Part shown: positions 11,601-19,946 of the stretch, one piece after another
Numbering within the stretch: position 1 is the first letter of the stretch
Layout: every line of letters starts with the position of its first letter
From: Leucocoprinus leucothites
Lineage: Eukaryota > Basidiomycota > Agaricomycetes > Agaricales > Agaricaceae
DNA: 64,000 nt
NCBI GenBank assembly: GCA_013368445.1
Contig: JAACJO010000023.1
Location: forward strand, 1-64,000
Reading direction: 5' to 3'
Program-made: the position numbers and the translations under genes
Notes under the pieces: model-generated
The model's database searches: none
Told to the model about the DNA's origin: nothing
The model's input: the letters and a program-made list of their open reading frames with translations, nothing else

Positions 11601-12590
11601 GAAGAGTCTCAGAGCAGTGGGGGTTCCACCATTCCTTTGACCGGTTAGTAATCCATACAGTCTTAGAGTTCATATTCCAAGATTCGTTAAAGATACGAGA
11701 AATGGAGTCAGAGATATTGTTCAGACAAGAGGTAGAATGAATGTCCGAGCAGTCAAGGGCCACTAGATGCTCAGAGACTTGGGAAATGAAAGCCGTCTCT
11801 TCATCGCTATCTTTTGGTAGTACGCGTTTTTTATAATTAATATAATCTGGATGGATTGGAAGATCCATAATCAAAGGTGGGTGGTCCGATGGAAGCCTCG
11901 AATTAACATCGATAATATGGGGGTGGAATTGTTAGTGCAAAAAATGAGATCGATAACTGAATTGTCATGACTTTCAATGGAAGAGAAATGAGTAGGGGAT
12001 AATGAGGTCGGTGAAGACCTTGTGAGATTGAAGCTGTCTGCCAACTCCGTTAGAGTTATAGCCGACATAGGGATGTAAGTAGCTGAAGGGTCCCATTCTG
12101 GAGATCAACAATTACAATCTCCTCCCATATAAATAATATTAGGGATGTTGATGAAGTTTGTTGAAAGGAAATTGATCGCCGATGAGGACGAGTCAGAGTA
12201 TATGTTAAGTAGATGAATATAGTTACCCTGGTTGAATAGACCCAAGATTTGTATGTCGTGGTGGTTGACCCACTCTTGTCGAAGAATGGGTCTCATGCGA
12301 AGTAGTCGTCTGTGAACATAAGTCAGAGTACAGGGTCGGGGGTTGTTAGGCTTGGTAGGGTGAACCATACACAACCACTCAGGGTGAATAGGAGCACCAA
12401 TGACATCATCCCCTTCAGGGTTAGTTGTAGAAGGTGCTTTTCGAATATGATTCCATGGGGGTTCCTGTAGAAAAATGATTTCAAAGTCCAGCTTTTTGGA
12501 CTCGAGTATAGTATCAACTAGGGCATAAGAGCGTCCCACGTTTTGCGAATAGATACAAACAGAAGAGATAGGTTTGTTCTTACCAGACAT
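8644..12590 (-). pseudogene. LINE-A ORF2: AP endonuclease, RT, RNase H, Cys/His cluster
   Basis: ORF2 starts MSGKNKPISS at 12590 and ends at TGA 8644-8646. In order: an AP-type endonuclease (QEPPW near 12460, GGDCN near 12115, SDHPPL near 11890), a linker, RT (SAPGPDH near 11230, STEDAG near 10900, FVDD at 10538-10549), RNase H (VVTDAS near 9600, ILITDC near 9410) and the terminal CHCG...HHILCYC cluster (near 8900). It nicks target DNA and reverse-transcribes the element RNA. Damage: an in-frame TGA directly after GGDCNC (12102-12104) and frameshifts near 11930, 10860 and 9170. The catalytic FVDD box is intact. The endonuclease motif reads GGDCN where the K and R copies have GGDFN. Confidence 0.88.
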
Positions 12591-12597
12591 ATTTAAG
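12588..12597 (-). promoter_or_regulatory. ORF1 stop/ORF2 start overlap TAAATATG
   Basis: ORF1 ends TAA (12593-12595), two bases follow, and the ORF2 ATG lies at 12588-12590. The same TAAATATG occurs at 23549-23556 and 41407-41414 in two other LINE-A copies. The conserved spacing suggests ORF2 translation by termination-reinitiation. This is inference from spacing only. Confidence 0.5.
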
Positions 12598-15352
12598 CAG
12601 CAACTCTGCCACCGGAGTGATTGGAATTGGCGCGAATGGCACGTGCAGTGCGTGATTCGGCGGCTTTGTTAGAATGCCAGGTTCGGTCAAACCTGTTCTT
12701 CCAGAATGGACATTTGGTGTCATTTGCATGATGATCGCCTTTGCAATTCAGGCATTTAAAGTTCTCAAGGTGAGGACATGGAGTGCCATCAGGAGTGGCA
12801 TCACGGGGGGGATTGGATTTGGGGTTGGCCTTGCAACACCAGGCCATGGATCGATGGTTCTCAACGCAGTGAGGGCCACCACAGATTTGACAGTGTGCAC
12901 CAAGGGCACAACACGCATGAGTGGGATGCCCCCAACGCCAGCAGTTCCTGCACTGTGCAATGCTGGGGTGCATACTAGTAGCACGGATAGTTCCGATATG
13001 TCGGCCGAAGTTAATAGTACGGTTGACCAATGTCTTGGCCTTGGTACCATTTTGGGAGTCCCAGATGTCAAACCACACAACGGCTGTGTCTGACTTTGGG
13101 GAAGCTTTCATGACGTGAGGACGAGCAGCAAGGATAACATTCTCGAAGAGTGACGATTGGCCAAGGGCCTGCTCAACGAAAGTGGGGGAGAGAGGGTTGG
13201 ATGAATTGGCTACCCAATAAGGGATGCCAACAATTTTTAGGAAGGATTTGGATTGTGGGAGACGGGGCTCAACAGGGATGGCGTCACCCAGTTGCCAGGC
13301 TTTTTTTAGCCAAGACTTAATGGTTTCAAGGTCGGTGGGGAGAGCAACACCTGAGGTAGTAATTGATATGCCGTTGTATGATTCGCAAACTGATTCGACG
13401 CGAAGTTTGGACTGAGCGGCAGTAAGACCGCGATTACAGAATTCGGCTGCCTTGTTAAAGTCTTTAATTCGGTCAGCGATGATATTTCCCTCAAAGGGGA
13501 TAAGGACTTGGCGACGGGTAGGTCCGTGCGTAGTCATTTTGGGTTTAGCACGTGAGGCGTTTGTGGATGAAGGTTCAGGTGCTTGAGGTTGAGCACCTCC
13601 AAAACCTGTCTTGTACATAGCAAGGACTTTGTCATATGATAATTCAGGGAAGGCGAGTATCATTTCTCGCATCTTAACCCCGTTGATGTTGGGAGAGGAA
13701 TTATAAGAGGAAGAAGTCATTGGCTGGACATCCTGTCGGGCGGCATCAGCAAATGACACGTTTTTCTTGTTGAAATGTTCCGTAAGAGGTTTGGTGGATA
13801 TCTTACAGTCAGGAGGGGGAATGGGAGGTGGCATGTCAGAGGCGCTCTTGGGGTTAGGTTTTGATGGCTGAGCCTGGCCATCAGAAGAGGGACGCCCAAC
13901 TGAGCACTTGAAGTTTCCATTCCCATTCCTTGGGGTCACGTGATGGGAAGGTGGAGGGGGGGGGGCCCAGGAAACACGGATAGGGCCAGCGGGCTTAGAA
14001 GATGTAATGTCATTCTTTGCCTTCAGGGAGCCTGACATGGACGAAACATCTCATGCCTTACCAGAAGACATAACGTCATTCTGGGGGAGGAGGGGGGTGC
14101 CCTCACCAGGAGGGGCTTGGTCGATGTTCATTTGGTCATCATCGATGCGAGCTGTAGAATTAGTTTGCCCAACAACAATGCCGGGTGGAAATAGGGGGGT
14201 AGGGATGGTAAACAGAGAAGGTTTACATGCCTTTTTTCCCTTCCCTTTACCCTTAGGAGGGGGGAAGAGTCCGTCATGGGGATATCGGGAGACGGGCTGT
14301 AGTAGTGCCTTAATGCATCAACAATGGTGAGACCGCTTTCACCATTAATGGGAAGCCGGTCCCAGCCTGTTTCAAACATAGCAGTGAGTAAACAATATAT
14401 TGGTTCCCCCATCTGGGGAACCCTTGGATCCTTTCTGTCAGGCTGTAATCCTAATGCAGCACGGTGCTTAAAGAAATTTGTAGCATATTTAAGCGCCTCA
14501 AGTGCTTTGAAAGTAGCTTCACCAACAATAACAGTTTCTTTGGTGGCAGTGTTCGATGGATCCTTAAGATCCGGCAGATGTGGCTGTGCAGACCTAGGTT
14601 CCTGTGGCTGTGCAGTGATGTCACCAGTGACATCATGTGTGATGTCAGGTGTGATGTCATTAGTATCAGATGAACCGGCAAAGAAGGTAGCCGGAGTGCC
14701 AGTTGGCACAGCATTTGCTGACTCAGCAGATCCATGGATCGCATGAGGCAGCCTTGAGGTGGGTGGGGGTCCAAAGAGCCAAATGGTAGGCTCCCCGTTT
14801 GTGATTATCCCATCCTCTTGGTCGCTCCACGTGTCCCCACGAGAGTCCAAGTTCAGAGGATTAGGTTTGTTAAGCTCACCAAGAAATCCCTCGCCAAATG
14901 AACGAAAGGGAATGGGTGACTTGAAGCCGTCATATGTGCCTATCGACGCAGTTCTTGAGACAGCTTTGGGTGTGGTGTCCAATCCTTGACGGACGTCACG
15001 AGCACGGGCTCGTTTAATACGTGACGAGGGAGGAGGAGGAGTTCTAAAGGATTGTGAGGCTGCATGGGAAAGTGCAGCAGGAGTGTTTATAGAAGAGGAA
15101 GGGGTTGACGATTCAGATGAGTCAGAGTCACTCTCACCACTTTCTCCTTCATCAGATCCAGCTCTGGATGGAGCAGCCGACTTGGCGTCATCGCAAACTG
15201 AATGTTTAGTCGATTTGATAGAAAGCGTGGGTGAGATGGAGCGGTCGCACTTGAAGGTTGAGACACGTGTTTCAGTGTCGGCAATGTTCATGGGGTCCGA
15301 GGACGGCGGAGGGGTACCCTTAAGGTCTACCCAGTGCGATGGTGCAGTCATG
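12593..15352 (-). pseudogene. LINE-A ORF1: Gag-like RNA-binding protein with three zinc knuckles
   Basis: The start is MTAPSHWVDL at 15352; the 15459 ATG upstream is less likely because it lies outside the element. The N-terminal half is low-complexity: an acidic Ser-rich stretch (15090-15180) and a DITPDITHDVTGDIT repeat (about 14590-14660), plus the HGSAESA motif shared with gag-only elements. A frameshift between about 14280 and 14130 moves into the second half (14038-12593), which holds PTRRQ, an RRM-like region with VWFDIWDSQNG, and three knuckles: CRNCWRWGHPTHAC, CQICGGPHC...H and CLNCKGDHHANDTKC. It would coat the element RNA and act with ORF2 in a ribonucleoprotein. Confidence 0.85.
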
Positions 15353-15434
15353 ATGGTATAATTCGTAATCAGTCTGTATGTAGACACTGTCAAAGAAATC
15401 GATGATGGTGGTAAGAGGGAAAGGAGGATAAAAA

Positions 15435-16223
15435 AAGAGAACCCTACAGATGTGACCAAGCAGCATCGTGGTGATGGTTTTCAAGCCAAAGCTGGTCAAA
15501 CCAGTGTCGCCAGAATGGGCATTTGCGATCATCAGCTGCATGCAACTTGGCACAGTTGATGCACTTGATGTGAGGACAGGGATCCTCAGCAGCGGTGGGC
15601 GGGATGGGGGGATTGGCCTTCGGACTCCCATTACAACAGCTCAAGTGGGAGTGGTGGTTCTCAGTATGATGAAGACCACTGCAGGCAGCATATCCCAGCG
15701 CACGGGTGCAGCATAATGAGGTAGAGTGCCCCCAGCGCCAGCAATGCTGACACTGAGGACTGCCTGGATGAGTGCACACAGCCTGGAGTACGGACTGAAC
15801 ACCCTTGAAGTGGAGGTACTTGCCCAGGAGCTTCTTGGCGCTTGCTCCTGATTGAGAGTCCCAGAGGTCAAACCAGACAGTGGCAGTGTTGGCTCTGGTG
15901 GAATTGTGCATAATGTGCATGGAAGAAACATCTGCGAAAATGTCCTTGAAAGCAGACAATTGCATGCAGTCAGTTACGTGATTTGGCATGATGCAGACAC
16001 TGTTCATGAAGTAAGGGATATCAAGGACCTTGAGGTAGGACCTCGACCTGGGGTGGCACATCTTGATTGCAAAGGGGGCAGTGAAGACAGAGGGGATGGA
16101 GGACTCAATGACATCACAGTCGATGTCAGAAGGAACGGAAGAGGTGTGCAGTGCAATCGTGCTGTATGCCTTGGTGATATTCTCCACATGCAAGATCAAC
16201 TTGGCATGGGAGAGGGAGTTGTT
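15435..16223 (-). mobile_element. Gag-only LINE element F, gag 3' part (segment 1 of 3)
   Basis: This is the coding part of F, running left into its 3' UTR, which is interrupted by LINE-A. Its upstream side stops at 16223 against a 5' leader in the opposite orientation (16224), so F lacks its own 5' end. No TSD for F is visible. Confidence 0.75.
15461..16223 (-). pseudogene. ORF1/Gag-like protein of element F, C-terminal two thirds
   Basis: An open frame of about 250 residues begins inside the family motif NDSLSCAK (here NNSLSHAK) and covers the RRM-like block (AYSTIALHTSS, RSRSYLKVLDIPYFM, VWFDLWDSQSGASAK) and three knuckles: CQHCWRWGHSTSLC, a second with AACSGLHHTENH, and CINCAKLHAADDRKC. 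It ends FWRHWFDQLW plus a short tail. The N-terminus is missing. Of the gag copies here it has the longest uninterrupted C-terminal half, so it is the best template for the family RNA-binding domain. Confidence 0.8.
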
Positions 16224-16351
16224 CATCCCTCCTTGACCTCTTACCACCACCATCGAAAGTTGGTGTGCAGTTCCCTGCTTGTCCTCTTACCACCACCATC
16301 AAAAGTTGGTGTTTGTTCTGAGGCATTCTTACATTGTCTATCTACAGTAAT

Positions 16352-17401
16352 ATGGGTAGGCGCAAGTCTAAAGCTACTGCCAATCAGTTTGCCACGTTCG
16401 AATCCGAGTCCACCGTCTCTGACAACGAGCTCAACATCGCCGAGATGGCCAAAGATGACCACCTCGACCCCTACGACAACCCACTCAACGTGCGTGGGTT
16501 CTTTGGTCCCCCCCGGGCTGATGTTCCGTCGCCTGGCCCCTCCCAACCGACCACTGATGTTCCGTCGCCGTCGGTTGCTCCTCCAGTGGCTGACGTTCTG
16601 TCACCACTCAAACCCTTCACAGCTGGTGGAACCACCTTCTACCCTGTCGACGCTCCCCCTGCCGTGCCCGAATCAGTGACCTCCTCCAAGGGAAAGAAGA
16701 AGAAGGAGCTCACCCCAAAGCACGCCCTCAACAACCTCATATCCTTCCTCAAGTGGTTGGATACCATCGAAGACTCTGCTGACATCGCAGAGCAAGACAC
16801 ATGGTCCATGGTTACCTGTCTAGCCAAGGCCTCGTATGCTGTAGTCAGCGAGCTGAATATGAGCAGCACGCTGATCACCTCTAACTCTCTCAATGCCGCT
16901 GGCTGGGAGATGTATGGAGATTTTCTGGGGGACTTCAGTCATAGGTTCTCGGCCAAGGCCTCCCCTAAAGCGACGCACATCGTCCTCAAGGTGACCCATG
17001 GATCCGCTGACTCAGCGGGTCCACGTGACATTGACATGGGTTCCCCCAAGGTGCCCACTTTACCGCCCCCGGATCGTCGGCCCGCCCCGGCCCGTCCCTC
17101 CCTACCACCCAAGCCAGCGCAGGCCTTGGCTGGTGCTAGTGGCAAAGTGCCCATTCAAGCGCCCCCCACTCCTAAGGTTAGGTCTGATGGCCAAGCCCAG
17201 CAAGCGCCCATCCCACCCTCAGCAGCTAAGAAGTCGTTCGCTGAGGTAGCCCATACCCCGGCATCTGCAGCAGCACTTATAAAGTTAGCCCAGTCCCACC
17301 CCACCCTCGAGCCCGATTGCGTCACTGCGATGCATCAGGCTGCCCTTGCTGATGTGCCTTCTGTGAAGAAGCCCCGCATGACCACGTCGGGCCCCACCTG
17401 A
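16352..17401 (+). CDS. ORF1/Gag-like protein of element G, N-terminal ORF (349 aa)
   Basis: This uninterrupted ORF runs from MGRRKSKATANQF (the first ATG after the leader) to a TGA at 17399-17401. It shows a basic N-terminus, acidic DNELNIAEMAKDD, Pro-rich linker, KGKKKKELTPK, a predicted helical block (FLKWLDTIEDSADIAEQD), the THGSADSAGPRDIDMGSPK motif and SFAEVAHTPAS. The TGA replaces an Arg codon (CGA) seen in element I. The gag continues in the same frame from 17402, with an internal ATG at 17465. It is possibly still translated as a truncated ORF1 protein lacking the zinc knuckles. No database family was assigned. Confidence 0.65.
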   Translation: MGRRKSKATANQFATFESESTVSDNELNIAEMAKDDHLDPYDNPLNVRGFFGPPRADVPSPGPSQPTTDVPSPSVAPPVADVLSPLKPFTAGGTTFYPVDAPPAVPESVTSSKGKKKKELTPKHALNNLISFLKWLDTIEDSADIAEQDTWSMVTCLAKASYAVVSELNMSSTLITSNSLNAAGWEMYGDFLGDFSHRFSAKASPKATHIVLKVTHGSADSAGPRDIDMGSPKVPTLPPPDRRPAPARPSLPPKPAQALAGASGKVPIQAPPTPKVRSDGQAQQAPIPPSAAKKSFAEVAHTPASAAALIKLAQSHPTLEPDCVTAMHQAALADVPSVKKPRMTTSGPT

Positions 17402-17464
17402 CACCAACTCTTCCTCGATTTCACTGGCAATCCCAGTGACATCACCTATCTCCACCACAAGGCC

Positions 17465-17668
17465 ATGCGCCTCCTCAATGACTCCCTCACTTGCACGAAG
17501 AGTTCACTTCGCATCGAGAACATCGCTCAGGTATACGACACCATCTCATTGTACACCAATTCCATCGCCACTGATGCCGATGCATTAGTGATCAAATTCT
17601 CCCTCTCTTCAGCCTTCACTGCCCCATTTGAGCTGAAGACCAAACACCCCAGGTCCAGGTCTTACCTC
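17465..17668 (+). pseudogene. Gag G, second block starting MRLLNDSLT
   Basis: This is the first part of the RRM-like region (SSLRIENIAQVYDTISLYTNS...FELKTKHPRSRSYL), cut off by insertion of element H at 17669. It is in frame with 16352-17401 across the TGA. Confidence 0.7.
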
Positions 17669-17996
17669 TTTTTTTTTTTTTTATTTATATCAGTGGACCC
17701 CAAAGGGGTCCAAATTTATAACACAGTGCGTGATAGCAGTCGGCGCCCTACTATCTACTACAGAGAACCGATACTGCTACCGACTACGCAGGAGTAAACA
17801 ACCAGGAATATATAATAGTCCTGTCCAAGACAATATGCGAAACGACAGCAGAAGGGGGCTAGGCATGTAACAAAATATAAGGAATGAAACATATACCAAT
17901 ATCACTGCATCTGATGGCAGGCCTTGTGGTTGGTGAGAGCCCATCTGGCAACCGGCAATGGATGGGGGATGATGTGTTGACACTAGGGAGCTCCTC

Positions 17997-19891
17997 CTAG
18001 GCCTGGGGCCGACCAGCTGAACCAGAATGACTTTGCAGCCAATCCCGATCAAACCAGTGGTGCCAGAATGTGCACTTACAGTCAGTAGCAGCATGTTCCT
18101 TGCCGCAATTGATGCACTTGATATGGAGACAGGGTTCCCCAGCGGGTGTAGGTTGAATGGGGGGGTTAGCCTTTGGTGACCCCTTACAGCAGGAGGAGGT
18201 GGTGTGGTGATTCTCGGACAGATGTGGCCCACTGCATTGTGAGCACCTGAGCGTGCAGTTGCAACAGGTGGTGGTAGTGTGGCCCCATCGCCAGCATCGT
18301 TGACACTGGGGGGTCCCGGGGTGAGCATGTGCAGCCTTGATCATAGACTGGACACCGTTGAAGTTGAGGTATTTGCTGACCAGGCGCTTGGTGTTAGCGC
18401 CGGACTGAGAATCCCAAAGGTCGACCCAAACGGTGGCGGTTTCGGCTTTGGCGGAGTTGGGCATGATGCGCACGGAGGAGACGTTAGTGAATACCTCCTT
18501 GAAGGGAGACAGATGCATATGGTCAGTGACGTGTTGCGGAGTGGTGCAGATGCCACTCGTGTAGTAAGGGACGTCCAGGATCTTAAGGTAAGACCTGGAC
18601 CTGGGGCACTTGGTCTTCAGCTCAAACAGGGCAGTGAAGGCTGAAGAGAGGGAGAATTTGATCACTGATGCATCAGCATCAGTGGCGACAGAATTGGTGT
18701 ACAACGAGATGGTGTCGTATGCCCAAGCAATGTTCTCGATGCGAAGTGAACTCTTTGCGCAAGTGAGGGAGTCATTAAGGAGGCGCATGGCCTTGTGGTG
18801 GAGATAAGTGATGTCACCGGCACTGCCAGTGAAATCAAGGAAGAGTTGGTGTCAGGTGGGGCCCGACGTGGTCATGCGGGGCTTCTTTGCAGAAGGCACA
18901 TCAGCAAGGGCAGCCTGATGCATTGCAGTGATGCAATCGGGCTCGAGGGTGGGGTAGGACTGGGCTAGCTTGATAAGCACTACTGCAGATGCCGGTGTAT
19001 GGGCTACCTCAGTGAACAACTTATTAGCCGCCGAGGGTGGGATAGGCGCTTGCCGGGCTTGGCCATCAGACCTAGCCTTGGGAGCAGGGGGCACTTGAAT
19101 GGGTGCTTTGCCACTAGCGTGCGCCTTCGCAGGCACTGGCTTGGGCGGTAGGGAGGGATGGGCCGGGGCAGGCCGTGGTGCCTTGGGCGTTTGCTTGGGT
19201 GCCTCAGGGGAGCCCATGTCAATGTCATGTGGGTCTGCTTTGTCAGCAGATCCATGGGTCGCCTCATAGATGATGCGCGTATGATTAGGGCTGGCCCCCA
19301 GAACTCTGGTGGCACAATCCTGGATGAAACTCGCGAATGTGTCCCATCCCTGGGCACACATTTTCTCGCTGGTGAGGGCCGTGTCACCTTGGTCATGGTT
19401 GAAGACTTCCGCAACAAGCCCAACAAGATCGGGGTGAGTACGGTGATGGTGGCCTCAGGTAGGGGGCCTTGGGGGACTGACCTGACAAAGCGGGTGGAGA
19501 AGTGGATCCCAGCAAGAGCCCAAGTCTCAACAGACTCCTCAGTTGACCTGGAGGAGACAGCAGACGGTGGTGCTGGGGGGGGTAGGTTCTTCACAGGGTA
19601 GAATGTCTGTCCACTGGCAGTGAAGGGCTTTGGAGATGGCGACGGAACATCAGCCATGAGTGGCGCTACTGGCTGCAATGGAACATCGGCAGCAGGCAGG
19701 GAGGAGGGACCGGGCAATGAAACGTCAGCCTGGGGAGGACCAAAGAACCCATGAACATTGCGGGAATCATCATAGGGGTCGAGATGTTCATTCTTGGACA
19801 TCTCGGCAATGTTGAGCTCATTGGCAGAGGCTTCAGCAGACTCAGTTGTTTGGCGGGGAGGCTTGTTAGACTTGGATCTTCGTTTACCCAT
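17997..19891 (-). pseudogene. ORF1/Gag-like protein of element H (chimeric)
   Basis: The start is MGKRRSKSNKPP at 19891 and the stop TAG at 17997-17999. The N-terminal half (NELNIAEMSKNEHLDPYDD, ADVSLPGPSSLPAADV, SSRSTEESVET) is of the L/N type. From about 19180 downward the sequence switches to the E/I type (PSLPPKPVPAKA.ASGKAPIQ, SFAEVAHTPAS-like, CINCGKEHAATDCKC). A frameshift lies near 19440. The family TGA occurs at 18852-18854, after which MRLLNDSLT to the C-terminal knuckles is open for 263 residues (17997-18788). Template switching between two subfamilies is the likely origin. Confidence 0.75.
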
Positions 19892-19946
19892 GTAGAATAG
19901 GTAGAATAACGATGTAAACTAGACGTCTTATGACACACCAACTTTC

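Larger units (their letters stand above)
8439..15434 (-). mobile_element. Full-length LINE-A, 7.0 kb, TSD AAGAGAACCCTACA
   Basis: This is the reference LINE-A of the window. AAGAGAACCCTACA flanks it at 8425-8438 and 15435-15448. It has a short 5' UTR with a variant of the shared leader (15401-15428), ORF1 (15352 to 12593), ORF2 (12590 to 8644) and a 3' UTR ending in an A-rich tail (8439-8461). It inserted into the 3' UTR of gag-only element F. Both ORFs carry disabling changes, but the gross structure is complete. The combination endonuclease, RT, RNase H and terminal Cys/His cluster points to the Tad or L1-like group of fungal LINEs. Confidence 0.95.
16224..17668 (+). mobile_element. Gag-only LINE element G, 5' part (probably continues as J)
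   Basis: Two 5' leaders lie in tandem here (16224-16254 and 16271-16301). The second leads into gag G. G stops at 17668 inside RSRSYL, at the poly(T) of element H. Element J (22265 onward, same strand) resumes about 10 codons further on in the gag, so G and J look like one element split by H with a small loss of target DNA. The first leader resembles the H/L/N type and stops after 44 bp. Confidence 0.75.

Noticed and set aside
14590..14660. GATGTCA/GACATCA repeats as a regulatory palindrome array
   Set aside because: They encode the DIT/DVT repeats of LINE-A ORF1 and are explained by protein-level tandem repetition.
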